Below are positions 17,594 to 25,862 of a DNA stretch of 64,000 bases, in pieces. The position numbers were made by a program, and so were the translations under genes. The notes beneath the pieces were generated by a model. The model had not been told where the DNA came from. It was given only the letters and a program-made list of their open reading frames with translations, and searched no databases. Numbering within the stretch: position 1 is the stretch's first letter; each line of letters starts with the position of its first letter. Origin of the DNA: Afifella marina DSM 2698. Lineage in GTDB: Bacteria; Pseudomonadota; Alphaproteobacteria; Rhizobiales; Afifellaceae. The stretch covers positions 120,351 to 184,350 of the forward strand of contig NZ_FMVW01000009.1 in NCBI RefSeq assembly GCF_900102695.1, in the 5' to 3' direction.

Positions 17594-18545
17594 TCGAACT
17601 CACATAGGCTGCCACAAAAGCCGCGTAGGGGGCTCGCGTCGAGATCACGGCGAGCACAATGCAGAAGACGCTGTTGAGGGTGAGCGCGAGCACCACCTGA
17701 TCGTGCTTCCATCCCCGCCGCACGGCTTTCTGGTAGGCATGTTCGCTATGGGCGAGCCAGATGCGCTCGCCGCGGCGCGCGCGAATGAGAAGGGTGAGGC
17801 CGGTGTCCGTCAGATAATAGGCCGGCAGGATGAGAGCCGCGGCAAGCTCCCCATCGAGAGCGAGCGCGAGCAGGAGCGACCCCACACAGAAGCCCGCAAA
17901 AACACTGCCGGCATCGCCCAGAAAAATCCGTGCCGGGTGCCAGTTGTGGAGAAGAAAACCGAGGCTCGCTGCGATGAGAAGGCAGGGCAGGAGCGGCATG
18001 TCGCCCAAAGGAGCGGCGATGAGGAGAACACCGATCGCGATCGCAATCGTCGTCACGCCCGTGATGCCGTCGATGCCGTCCATGAAGTTGTAGGCGTTGA
18101 CGAAGCTGAGCAGGAAGAACCAGAGGAGGAAGCGCTCGACAAGGAAGGGCAGTGCGGGGCTGAGGCTCAGAGAGAGCGGCAGGGACGCGACCGCCACCGC
18201 CACAAGGCCCGCCTGGGCAGCGAAGCGGGTGGCGGCCCTCAGGCCGATCAGATCGTCGACGGCGGCGACGAGTGCGAGCGAAACGGCGACGGCGAGGAAT
18301 GAGGCCTCACTTTCTGCCGGCAGGCCGGTCGGCAGCCCAAGCAGAAGGCCGATCGCGAGACAGATGGCGACCGCCGGCACGAGCGCAAACCCGGCGCCGC
18401 GGGGGATCGGCTTTGCATGATTGCGACGTGCGTCCGGCAGATCGAGAAGCGCGCGGCGGGTGAGGACGGGGATGAGACCGCGAATGCCAACCCACGTGAC
18501 AGCGAAGGCTGCAGCCGACAGCCACAAGGCATTTACCTGATCCAT
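17520..18545 (-). CDS. MraY/WecA-family glycosyl-1-phosphate transferase
   Basis: This 341-residue integral membrane protein carries the polyprenyl-phosphate N-acetylhexosamine-1-phosphate transferase motifs: AAVDDLIGL (Mg2+-binding aspartates), NAYNFMDGIDG, FLGDAGS and the C-terminal cytoplasmic HSEHAYQKAVRRG in place of the classical His-rich loop. It should start glycan synthesis by moving a sugar-1-phosphate to undecaprenyl phosphate. ATG 18545 is used; a GTG one codon upstream is equally possible. It lies eight bases after the dehydratase gene on the same strand and overlaps the convergent ligase gene by 74 bp. Confidence 0.9.
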   Translation of the reverse strand: MDQVNALWLSAAAFAVTWVGIRGLIPVLTRRALLDLPDARRNHAKPIPRGAGFALVPAVAICLAIGLLLGLPTGLPAESEASFLAVAVSLALVAAVDDLIGLRAATRFAAQAGLVAVAVASLPLSLSLSPALPFLVERFLLWFFLLSFVNAYNFMDGIDGITGVTTIAIAIGVLLIAAPLGDMPLLPCLLIAASLGFLLHNWHPARIFLGDAGSVFAGFCVGSLLLALALDGELAAALILPAYYLTDTGLTLLIRARRGERIWLAHSEHAYQKAVRRGWKHDQVVLALTLNSVFCIVLAVISTRAPYAAFVAAYVSSITFWVALRHGMMDALAFRLSAKRK

Positions 18546-18553
18546 CACGCGGC

Positions 18554-20488
18554 TCAGCCGGGGGCTCTGTCCATCAACGAGCGCACATTGTTGGTCGGTC
18601 TGGTGCAGAGCTCGGTAACGCCGCTGCGTAAGAGGCCGACGCAGGCGGCGTTGTCGCCGCGCTTCGCGGCGGTGTGGAGATCGGTCAAATAGACGTCGAG
18701 GCGCTCGGGCAGGATGGCGGGTGCGCTGGCGAGGAGGACACCCGCGACTGGCGTGTGGGTGACCGTTTCGTTCTCGCTGACGAGATCTTCATGCAGCTTC
18801 TCGCCCGGGCGCAGGCCGGTGAAGACAACCGGCACGTCGACGTCCGGCTTTCGTCCGGCAAGACGAATGAGATTTCGGGCGAGATCTGCGATGCGCACAG
18901 GTTCGCCCATGTCGAGGAGGTAGATCTTGCCGCCGCCTTCGGGGTGGGCGACGCCATAAGCCGACGCCTGCAGAACGAGCTGCGCCGCTTCGCTCGGCGT
19001 CATGAAATAGCGCGTGACATCGGCATGGGTGACGGTCAACGGTCCGCCGTTTTTGAGCTGCTCTTCGAAGAGCGGCAGGACGGAGCCCCGCGAGCCCAGA
19101 ACGTTGCCGAAGCGCACGATCATGAAGCGGGTGCCTTTCTGCTCGCGGTCGAGCTTCTGGCAGTAGCGTTCGGCAAGCCCCTTGGTCAGACCGAGGACGT
19201 TCTTGGCGTTGGCGGCCTTGTCGGTCGAGATCATGATGAAGGCACTGGCGCCGGATGCGCAGGCGGCGTCGGCGACGTTCTTGGTGCCGAAGACGTTGGA
19301 AAGAACCGCCTCGACGGGGTTTCTCTCTACGATCGGGACGTGCTTCAGCGCGGCGGCATGGAAGACGAGTTCCGGCCGTTCGCGCAGGAACAGCGCCTTC
19401 AGCGCTTCGCGGTCGCGAATATCGCAGAGGATCGGGACCACCTGCGCCTGGATGCTCGGATTCTTGCGGATACGGCGATCGATCTCATAGAGATTGTGCT
19501 CGCTGTTTTCCAACAGGATGAGGCGCGATGCGCCGAAGCGCACGACCTGCTTGACGATTTCGGAGCCGACCGAACCTCCAGCACCCGTGATGAGAACGCT
19601 GCGTCCGGCGATCAGGCGGTTGATGCCCTCCTCGTCGAGCACCACGGGCTGACGGCCGAGCAGGTCTTCGATCTTGACCGCTTCCGGCTCCACGTTCTGC
19701 TGGGAGGCCTGCAGATCCTGAATGTTCGGGAGCCGGTTCACGGTCAGCCCGACCTGCGAGGCGGCATCGACCAGTTCGTTCAGGACATCGCGTGGCGTGT
19801 TCACGCGCGCGACAATGATCTGCGTCGGGGGCGTCGAGGTGCGCCTCAGCTGCGTGACCTGGCGCGCCATGCCATCGATCGTGCTCAAGACCGGAACGCC
19901 GTGAAGCTGGCGCCCGACATGTCTCGGGTTCGTTTCGATGATGCCGACGATGAGGAAGCGGGATTTGCGGTCGCGTTTGACCGCACGGATGAAGACGTCG
20001 GCCTCGTCATTGAAGCCAAAGAGCAGCACCGGCTCTAGCGGGTTGCGCGGATCATGGCTGGAGCGGCCGATGAGGCTGTCGCGATAAAGCCGGTAGGCCA
20101 TGCGCGGAGCACCCAGCATGACGGTCAGGACAAACCATTCGATAACGAGAACCGAACGGGGCAGCGCGCCGCCGCGCTGGATGAGGAAAATGACGAGCAG
20201 AAAGATGAAGATGGAGGCGGTGACGGCCTTCGAGATCGCGTAGATGTCGCGCACCGAGGCGTAGCGCCAGGAGCCGCTGTGCAGACGAAATACCGGAAAG
20301 ACGAGCACGCAGACGAGCGTGAAAATGCCAATGAGGCTCACGACCTCGCCGGGAGCGAAAGTCGGCTCCGTTCCGGTGCGCAGATAATAGGAAAGGCCGA
20401 GTGAGATCGCTGCGGCCGAAAAATCGTAGCCGTAGATAATCCAGCTGCGCATGCGCCGGGAGATGCGTCTGACCACCTGATCGATCAC
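18554..20488 (-). CDS. Polysaccharide biosynthesis nucleotide-sugar dehydratase (CapD/WbpM-like)
   Basis: This 644-residue membrane protein has four N-terminal transmembrane helices (to residue ~135), a CoA-binding-like Rossmann segment (VLLFGFNDEADVFIRA) and a C-terminal extended SDR domain with GAGGSVGSEIV, HAAALKHVPIVE and STDKAANAKNVLGLTK. WbpM/FlaA1-type enzymes are UDP-GlcNAc 4,6-dehydratases in which the SDR tyrosine is replaced, as appears here before the lysine of LTK. It would supply a deoxy-aminosugar to the WecA-like transferase encoded next. The start is GTG 20488. Confidence 0.92.
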   Translation of the reverse strand: MIDQVVRRISRRMRSWIIYGYDFSAAAISLGLSYYLRTGTEPTFAPGEVVSLIGIFTLVCVLVFPVFRLHSGSWRYASVRDIYAISKAVTASIFIFLLVIFLIQRGGALPRSVLVIEWFVLTVMLGAPRMAYRLYRDSLIGRSSHDPRNPLEPVLLFGFNDEADVFIRAVKRDRKSRFLIVGIIETNPRHVGRQLHGVPVLSTIDGMARQVTQLRRTSTPPTQIIVARVNTPRDVLNELVDAASQVGLTVNRLPNIQDLQASQQNVEPEAVKIEDLLGRQPVVLDEEGINRLIAGRSVLITGAGGSVGSEIVKQVVRFGASRLILLENSEHNLYEIDRRIRKNPSIQAQVVPILCDIRDREALKALFLRERPELVFHAAALKHVPIVERNPVEAVLSNVFGTKNVADAACASGASAFIMISTDKAANAKNVLGLTKGLAERYCQKLDREQKGTRFMIVRFGNVLGSRGSVLPLFEEQLKNGGPLTVTHADVTRYFMTPSEAAQLVLQASAYGVAHPEGGGKIYLLDMGEPVRIADLARNLIRLAGRKPDVDVPVVFTGLRPGEKLHEDLVSENETVTHTPVAGVLLASAPAILPERLDVYLTDLHTAAKRGDNAACVGLLRSGVTELCTRPTNNVRSLMDRAPG

Positions 20489-20648
20489 GTCCGGCTCCCG
20501 GTTTGATGCTGAGGCGCGAAACGCGGGCTAAAGCCTTTGCCCTGTCGCGCGTTTTCAGGCGAGGTCTCGCACGGGCGATACGACCTCGGAGCTATGTCAA
20601 AGCTATGGCAGAAGCGCATACCGTTTCTTGCCGCCCCCTCTCGGAAAA

Positions 20649-21704
20649 CTACTCGGCCGGGGTCTTGGTCGAGTGCTGTTTCAATTGGCGGATATCGGCA
20701 AGGGCTTGAAAGAAACGGTCTTCGGCCCCCCTCGGCTTGTCCTGTGAGGGCCCGTTCGAGGCATCCGAAGAGACCTCTTCGCCGGCCGAGGCGTGACCGT
20801 TCTTCGCCTCGGCGTTGCCGTCCGTCTGTGTACCGTTTTTGTTTGCGGAGCCATTGGCGCCGGCAGGCTGCATCGGTCGGTCGGCCGACATGCGGCGGAT
20901 GTCTTCGCTGATGCGCGCGATTTCCTCGGCGCCGATCGGCTCAGCGTCTTTGGCAGTGTCTCTGGCATTGTGATTGCGGGAAAGATGGCGGGCGGCTTGC
21001 GAGCGGTGGCCGGGCGCGCGCCGCGCCTCGCTGCGACGCTGGGCGCCTTTCGCATCTTTCCGGTTGGCCTTTTTGCTGTCTTCCGAGGCCTCGGCCTTCT
21101 CCGGCGAAGGGTCGCGGCTGCCGGCTTCGGGATCTGCCTCGGAGGCGGCGTTTCCCATGACGGAGCGGAGGTAGTCGATTTCCGCACGCATGCCGATCAG
21201 GTCGACGCGGCGATCCTCCGCCAGGCTCTTCAGGTCCTGGATCTCGTCCTGCAAGGCAAGGCGCCGTTCCATCTCCGCTTCAAGCGCGTTGCGGCCGGCG
21301 CGTAGCGCCGTGCCGGTTTCGGCCAGGCGCTTCTTGGTTTCGATGAGTTCGGCGTTCGTTTGTTCGAGGCGGGTGCCAAGCTCGCCGATCTCTTCGTCTC
21401 GGGATGCGAGATCGCTGCGCAATGCGGCAATCTCTTGCGTCTTGAGATCGGAATCGAGGCGATAGGCGGTGACGCGGTCGCGAAACGTGCTCGCATCACG
21501 CTCCAGCCGGCGTATGACCGTCGCATTGCGGGCGCGCATCTCGTCGCGCTCCGTATCGAAATCAGCTCTCGTTATCGCCAGGCTCGCCTTCAGACGCTGT
21601 TCCGTCACGCGCCGGATGCGGCGAGCAAGGACCGTGAAAAACGCAAGACAGAACAATCCGCTCGCAAATGCGCCAAGGGCGAACAGCATAGCCGCTTGTA
21701 TCAT
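20649..21704 (-). CDS. Membrane-anchored coiled-coil protein of unknown function
   Basis: I do not recognise a named family. The 351-residue product has one N-terminal membrane helix (residues ~4-24, FALGAFASGLFCLAFFTVL), then a long heptad-rich coiled coil (~30-185) and a low-complexity charged C-terminal half rich in Ala, Ser, Glu and Lys that ends with RFFQALADIRQLKQH. ATG 21704 follows a GGAG at six bases. The architecture suggests a scaffold or envelope tether. It lies next to eipA on the same strand with 139 bp between, close to the cell-cycle genes. Function is not inferred. Confidence 0.75.
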   Translation of the reverse strand: MIQAAMLFALGAFASGLFCLAFFTVLARRIRRVTEQRLKASLAITRADFDTERDEMRARNATVIRRLERDASTFRDRVTAYRLDSDLKTQEIAALRSDLASRDEEIGELGTRLEQTNAELIETKKRLAETGTALRAGRNALEAEMERRLALQDEIQDLKSLAEDRRVDLIGMRAEIDYLRSVMGNAASEADPEAGSRDPSPEKAEASEDSKKANRKDAKGAQRRSEARRAPGHRSQAARHLSRNHNARDTAKDAEPIGAEEIARISEDIRRMSADRPMQPAGANGSANKNGTQTDGNAEAKNGHASAGEEVSSDASNGPSQDKPRGAEDRFFQALADIRQLKQHSTKTPAE

Positions 21705-21843
21705 CACCGGCTCCGTCCGCGGCAGGCCTTTAGAAATAGAGGCAGGTTGCGCAGACGGCAACAAGAGCTTGGCCGGAGCGTGCGCGTGTCCGCGACACTA
21801 TCGCAAAAATGTCACGGCCGGTTCAAGCTTTGCGTGAGCTTGC

Positions 21844-22464
21844 TCAGAACGGATTCCAGGTCGGTCTGGAAGTAAATTTGAGATAGCCGAGATTGACACC
21901 CAGCCGGGCACCGACGCCGGTGCGGATCGGCACGACGTAGATCGGGTCGTGCACGCCGGTGTGCGAGAGCACGGTCATGCCGAGGCCGCCGACCATATAG
22001 GCGGAACCGTTCACGCCGGCGAAGCGCTGGTAAATGGAATTGTAGCTCGGCAGATTGTAGACGAGCATCATGGTGCGATTGCCGTCGCCGCCGAAATCCC
22101 AGCCAACCGAAGGTCCCTGCCAGAAGATGTGGCTGGGCGGTGCGAGCTTGGTATAGATGGTGCCTTCGCCGTAGCGCAGGCCGCCGATGAGAGCGCCCGA
22201 GCCCTCCTGGCCGATGATATAGCCGTTGGGAAGGCCGTAACGCTGAATGGCTTTTTCGACGAGCGTCGCCAAGCCTCCGGATGCGGCCCCAAAGACGTGA
22301 TGGCCCGCTTCGACGACTTCAGTCGCCGTGTAATTGAGGCTGCCGGGTTCACCCGCCTGGGCCGAAGCCGGCTGGACCGCACCCGCCGGAGTGGCGAAAG
22401 CGGCCGGAGCGACTGCGATCTGGACTGCCAGCGCGCCGGCGGCAAGAAGTCTGGCTATGGGCAT
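21844..22464 (-). CDS. eipA: DUF1134 envelope protein, EipA family
   Basis: This 206-residue protein has a signal peptide (residues 1-24, cleavage after AFA) and the DUF1134 core with VEKAIQRYGLPNGYIIGQEGSGA, GGDGNRTMMLVYNLP and MVGGLGMTVL. In Brucella the homologue EipA is a periplasmic envelope-integrity protein in the CtrA regulon, encoded beside chpT and ctrA; the same order is present here. It diverges from chpT. The intergenic region has a CtrA-like pair of half-sites. The name is transferred by family and synteny, not tested. Confidence 0.88.
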   Translation of the reverse strand: MPIARLLAAGALAVQIAVAPAAFATPAGAVQPASAQAGEPGSLNYTATEVVEAGHHVFGAASGGLATLVEKAIQRYGLPNGYIIGQEGSGALIGGLRYGEGTIYTKLAPPSHIFWQGPSVGWDFGGDGNRTMMLVYNLPSYNSIYQRFAGVNGSAYMVGGLGMTVLSHTGVHDPIYVVPIRTGVGARLGVNLGYLKFTSRPTWNPF

Positions 22465-22523
22465 GGGCCCTCCTGCGACGGCTTGTTCATGAACTCGATT
22501 GGTCCACAGGAAACGGCAGAATG

Positions 22524-22540
22524 GTAAATGTCGGGTAAAC
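22524..22540 (-). promoter_or_regulatory. Degenerate CtrA-type site between eipA and chpT
   Basis: Read on the minus strand, the sequence contains TTTA-N7-TTTAC, two mismatches from the CtrA consensus TTAA-N7-TTAA, about 60 bases before the eipA start. EipA homologues are known CtrA targets, which is the reason for reporting it; the match alone is weak. Confidence 0.35.
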
Positions 22541-22646
22541 CCCCGAGAAATGGGGCGCTGCGGCTGGCCCGCGGGAAGCTCGCTCGATACGATGGAGCAA
22601 CCATGAGCGACGAATCGCTTTCTGTCCCAATTTCGGATTTCAGCCG

Positions 22647-23291
22647 ATGACCAGCCTTAAAATCGCGCCAGTCGACCTTGCCGCCTTGATCGCGAGCCGG
22701 GTCTGTCATGACGTCATCAGCCCTGTCGGCGCCATTGCCAACGGACTCGAAGTCCTCGACGAGGAAACCGATCCGAGCATGCGCGACTTCGCAATGGATC
22801 TCATTCGCAAGAGCGCCCGTCAGGCCTCTGTGAAATTGCAGTTTTCGCGTTTGGCCTTTGGCGCTTCAGGTGGGGCGGGCGCGCAGATCGATATGGCCGA
22901 TGCAGGCCGGTGCGCGGGCGAGTTCCTGGAGCGTGAGAAAGCCAATCTCGACTGGCAGGTGGACGCGCAGATGCTGCCGAAAGCAGAGGCGAAGATCCTG
23001 CTCAACCTCCTGCTTCTCGGTGCCAACACGATTGCCCGGGGCGGTACTTTGACAGTCGGCGCGACGCAGGCCGAGAACGGGGTGACGATCAGTGTGGTGG
23101 CGGCCGGCGACCGCGCGCGCCTTTCCGACAGCGTCCGCACGGTGCTTCTTTCGGGCGAAGTCCCGGAGCAGCTCGATGCGCATTCGGTCCAGCCGCTTTA
23201 TGCGGTCATGCTCGCCGAAGAGGTCGGCCTCGGCTTCGAGATTGCCGAAGAGGAGGGGAAGGTCTCTTTCCTCGCCCGCCCGAAGGCCTGA
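22647..23291 (+). CDS. chpT: Histidine phosphotransferase ChpT
   Basis: ChpT relays phosphate from the hybrid kinase CckA to CtrA and CpdR. The 214-residue protein has the diagnostic phosphoacceptor His21 in ASRVCHDVISPVGAIANGLE, a DHp-like first helix pair, and a degenerate ATPase-like C-terminal domain (DAHSVQPLYAVMLAEEVG). The start ATG gives the family N-terminus. It is convergent with ctrA, separated by a terminator, and divergent from eipA; the eipA-chpT-ctrA arrangement matches Brucella. Confidence 0.93.
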   Translation: MTSLKIAPVDLAALIASRVCHDVISPVGAIANGLEVLDEETDPSMRDFAMDLIRKSARQASVKLQFSRLAFGASGGAGAQIDMADAGRCAGEFLEREKANLDWQVDAQMLPKAEAKILLNLLLLGANTIARGGTLTVGATQAENGVTISVVAAGDRARLSDSVRTVLLSGEVPEQLDAHSVQPLYAVMLAEEVGLGFEIAEEEGKVSFLARPKA

Positions 23292-23337
23292 GGCGAGGTC
23301 CCTCGCGCCGAGACGGGCGCACCTTCTGCCCGCAACG

Positions 23338-23366
23338 AAAAGCCCCGCGACCTTGCGGTGCGGGGC
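23338..23366 (-). terminator. Intrinsic terminator of ctrA
   Basis: A GCCCCGC/GCGGGGC stem with an 11-base loop is followed on the minus strand by TTTTCG. It lies 26 bases after the ctrA stop and also separates the convergent chpT gene. Confidence 0.8.
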
Positions 23367-23391
23367 GATCGAAGGGGATTGAAGAGAGGCG

Positions 23392-24093
23392 TCAGGCGCT
23401 TTCGCGGAACTCTTCCTGATCGGGCTCGCGCAGCACGTAGCCGCGACCCCAGACCGTCTCGATATAATTCTCGCCGTCGGTCGCAGCCGCGAGCTTCTTT
23501 CTGAGCTTGCAGATGAACACGTCGATGATTTTGAGCTCCGGCTCGTCCATGCCGCCGTAGAGATGGTTGAGGAACATCTCCTTCGTCAGCGTCGTGCCCT
23601 TTCTGAGGGAGAGGAGCTCCAGCATCTGGTACTCCTTGCCGGTCAAATGCACACGCTGGCCGGCCACTTCGACGGTCTTGGTGTCGAGATTGACCCGGAG
23701 ATTGCCGGTCTGGATGACCGATTCCGCATGTCCCTTGGAGCGACGGACGACAGCGTTGATACGCGCGACCAGCTCATCCTTGTGGAAGGGCTTGGTCATA
23801 TAATCGTCGGCGCCGAAGCCGAGGCCGCGGACTTTGTCCTCAATGCCGCCCAAGCCTGATAGGATCAGGATCGGCGTTTTCACCTTGGCGACACGCAGCT
23901 GCTTCAAGACATCGTAGCCGGTCATATCCGGCAAGTTGAGGTCGAGAAGTATAATGTCGTAGTCGTAGAGCTTGCCGAGATCGACACCTTCCTCACCGAG
24001 GTCGGTCGTATAGACGTTGAAGCTTTCCGACTTCAGCATCAATTCGATCGACTGTGCGGTGGCGCTGTCGTCCTCGATCAGAAGAACACGCAT
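23392..24093 (-). CDS. ctrA: Cell-cycle response regulator transcription factor CtrA
   Basis: CtrA is the master cell-cycle regulator of alphaproteobacteria, a DNA-binding response regulator of the OmpR family. The 233-residue product has receiver residues Asp8/Asp9, phospho-acceptor Asp51 ([11 protein letters not shown]), Lys near KPF and a C-terminal winged helix ([30 protein letters not shown]) that is almost invariant across the class. The C-terminus ends in the hydrophilic tail before the degradation signal; the tail here is EEFRESA, hydrophobic at the last residue. It is phosphorylated through ChpT and held back by SciP, both encoded within 4.5 kb. Confidence 0.97.
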   Translation of the reverse strand: MRVLLIEDDSATAQSIELMLKSESFNVYTTDLGEEGVDLGKLYDYDIILLDLNLPDMTGYDVLKQLRVAKVKTPILILSGLGGIEDKVRGLGFGADDYMTKPFHKDELVARINAVVRRSKGHAESVIQTGNLRVNLDTKTVEVAGQRVHLTGKEYQMLELLSLRKGTTLTKEMFLNHLYGGMDEPELKIIDVFICKLRKKLAAATDGENYIETVWGRGYVLREPDQEEFRESA

Positions 24094-24486
24094 GCCAATC
24101 CCCTCCTAGCCCTTTTCGCGCCGCTCGAGTGTCGTGTGGCTCGAGCCGGCTGAACAGGCAAAACCGCAGCCACATTTACGTCGGAATGGTTAACAGACTC
24201 TAACTCCCGGCAGCAAGCCCATAACGTCAGCTGCTTAAAATAGAGTCTTGATTCCATTCCGATTCCGCTGGGTCACCTGCGTCGAGAAACGTTGTGGTAC
24301 CGGTGCGGCTGGACGCCTTCGCGCCGGCGCCGGACCGGCCAACTCAAAGCAAACGGCATCAAGCGATTTACCGTGCCTTAAGTCCTCGTCCCTATCATTA
24401 ACGCCAGTCGTAAACGAACGGTTACCGCCGCCCGTTGCCGGTGTCATGTGGAGCGGGTGGACCCTCGGGGCTGGGGAGTATTGAGT
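24094..24486. other. 393-bp ctrA/fliJ-like divergent intergenic region
   Basis: This gene-free stretch separates ctrA from the divergent FliJ-like gene. It holds four GANTC sites on its ctrA side and several TTAA/GTAA half-sites on its fliJ side (around 24378-24425), none with a perfect CtrA spacing. I see no ORF or RNA gene in it. Confidence 0.7.
24190..24265. promoter_or_regulatory. Cluster of four GANTC (CcrM) sites plus CtrA-like half-sites before ctrA
   Basis: GACTC at 24196, GAGTC at 24243, GATTC at 24250 and GATTC at 24261 fall within 70 bp. The first lies inside TTAA-N6-CTAAC, a near CtrA box. In Caulobacter and relatives, CcrM methylation of GANTC and CtrA autoregulation both act on the ctrA promoter; the density here fits that scheme. 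Confidence 0.65.
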
Positions 24487-24858
24487 ATGAAGTCGCGAGA
24501 CGCATCCATCCGGCAAAAACGCTTTAAAGTTGAAGATTGCGAGCGGCGGCTCGGCCAGATCGACGCCATGATCGAAGAATTCAGCCGGATGGCGGCCGAC
24601 CTAGAACACGAGATAGCGGCTGAAAAGCGGCGGACGGGGATCGAAGACGAAAAGCATTTCGCCTATTCGACCTTCGCACGTGCGGCAGGACAGCGGCGCG
24701 CCAATCTGCTCGCTTCGGTTGATGATTTGAACCGGCAGCGCGAAGCCGCCCAGGCGGCGCTCGAAACCGCGCGCGCCGAGCTTCAGCGCGAAGAAGGACG
24801 CCTCGGCCGGGAAAACCCGAGGACGGCTCCTTCGGGCCAGGGTCGTCTGGCGAGCTGA
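24487..24858 (+). CDS. FliJ-like coiled-coil protein linked to ctrA
   Basis: This 123-residue, highly charged, all-helical protein resembles the FliJ family, the soluble chaperone/escort of the flagellar export ATPase FliI. It contains RFKVEDCERRLGQIDAMI and a second heptad-rich stretch at residues ~70-110. The ATG at 24487 has GGGGAG eight bases upstream. No other flagellar gene is in the window; a fliJ-type gene divergent from ctrA is a recurrent arrangement in Hyphomicrobiales and suggests cell-cycle control. Whether it really serves the flagellum is inference. Confidence 0.7.
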   Translation: MKSRDASIRQKRFKVEDCERRLGQIDAMIEEFSRMAADLEHEIAAEKRRTGIEDEKHFAYSTFARAAGQRRANLLASVDDLNRQREAAQAALETARAELQREEGRLGRENPRTAPSGQGRLAS

Positions 24859-24869
24859 GATATCATTCC

Positions 24870-24894
24870 GCGCCCTCGGCCAGGCCGGGGGCGC
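24870..24894. terminator. GC-rich hairpin between convergent genes
   Basis: An 11-bp stem (GCGCCCTCGGC with GCCGGGGGCGC, one G-U) has a 3-base loop. There is no T tract on either side, so it is terminator-like only by position between the FliJ-like and sulfotransferase-like genes. Confidence 0.45.
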
Positions 24895-24909
24895 CGATCA
24901 AAAGGGCGA

Positions 24910-25674
24910 TCAGCGCGTAAGCTTGTGTCGGGCGAGCTGCTCGTAGAGCGGCAATGCCTCGGCTTCCACTTCCCTGAGCCCGTCATCTTCCAGTACTGGC
25001 AGCGGAGCCGGCGGCTGAAAGCCGGTCGAGCGATGCACGGCATCGTACCAATGCGCGGCCCAAGCGCCGTCGCTGTCGCGGGGGCCGGCCGGCCAGGCGA
25101 GCATCGCCGGAGAAAAATCGATCTTGAGCGCTCCGCAAAGGGCGCGCAGCATCGCTTGCGGATCTGCGAGAAGATCGTCGGCATCGATGACTGGCGGGAT
25201 CTGTCCGCACAATTCCGTCGCCACGCGAAAGAGCTCATCCTGCTCGGCAAATCCGATATCGGAAAGGCTCGGGCCGGCGCGCTTGCGCGCATAAGAAACG
25301 AGCACGCGCGCCGGATGGCGGATCAGGAAGGCGTGGCGACAGCTGCGCATCCAATCGCGGCCGATCTCCGCGATCATGTGGTGCGTCATGTGCTTCTGGT
25401 AGAAGATGCGGCTGCCAAAGGGCGGCGCGCCGGCAAGGCGTTCCGCCACCTTTCGCCAATCGGCTTCATGCGCGGCACAGATTTCCTCGCGCATCGGATG
25501 GTCGATGCCGGTCACCTTCAGCCATGCCGCATAGAACGGCTCGTCCCACACTTCGGTGTCGGGACGATTTTCGAAAGCGCGCATCATCGCGGTCGAGATG
25601 TTGCGCGGGCCGGACCACATGGCGATGCGGATCGTCTCGTCGCCTGCGGCGGGAGAGGGGCTCTCAGACGCCAT
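24910..25674 (-). CDS. Sulfotransferase-like P-loop protein
   Basis: This 254-residue protein begins with the sulfotransferase-type phosphosulfate-binding loop IAMWSGPRNISTAMMRAF and later has FLIRHPARVLVSYARKR, the equivalent of the 3'-phosphate-binding region. True sulfotransferases use PAPS, but this subgroup is not proven to. It is transcribed in line with a class IV aminotransferase, with a recurring pairing of these two families known to me in other bacteria. ATG 25674 is used; it lacks a good ribosome-binding site and the frame is open further upstream, through the tRNA-like element, so the start is uncertain. Confidence 0.78.
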   Translation of the reverse strand: MASESPSPAAGDETIRIAMWSGPRNISTAMMRAFENRPDTEVWDEPFYAAWLKVTGIDHPMREEICAAHEADWRKVAERLAGAPPFGSRIFYQKHMTHHMIAEIGRDWMRSCRHAFLIRHPARVLVSYARKRAGPSLSDIGFAEQDELFRVATELCGQIPPVIDADDLLADPQAMLRALCGALKIDFSPAMLAWPAGPRDSDGAWAAHWYDAVHRSTGFQPPAPLPVLEDDGLREVEAEALPLYEQLARHKLTR

Positions 25675-25703
25675 CACGGCACCGGAAATGCTGGGAAGAT
25701 GGA

Positions 25704-25775
25704 GACCTGACCGCGGACTCGAACCGCAGATATTTGACGCTGCACCGCCAACGGGTACCCGTTCCCCCATCAGGT
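25704..25775 (-). other. tRNA-like cloverleaf, possible degenerate tRNA or leader RNA
   Basis: Seventy-two bases fold as a complete cloverleaf: 7-bp acceptor (ACCTGAT/GTCAGGT), 3-bp D stem around AACGGGTA, 5-bp anticodon stem (TTGGC/GTCAA) with an 8-base loop, and a 5-bp T arm TGCGG-TTCGAGT-CCGCG carrying a perfect B-box sequence GGTTCGAGTCC. The anticodon loop lacks U33, position 8 is G and no CCA is encoded, so a working tRNA is unlikely. It sits between the aminotransferase and sulfotransferase-like genes and may be a relic, or a structured 5' leader of the latter. Confidence 0.45.
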
Positions 25776-25862
25776 CGATGTGAGATTAGGCGAACACGAA
25801 TGCGTGAGAAAACCATCACGTGCCGATGTGGTTAAAATCTTAGTCTTTGCCTTAGAGCGGGC

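Noticed and set aside
25675..25770. Longer sulfotransferase-like protein starting inside the tRNA-like element
   Set aside because: No ribosome-binding site and no similarity to the family before MASESPS; the structured RNA explains the open frame better.
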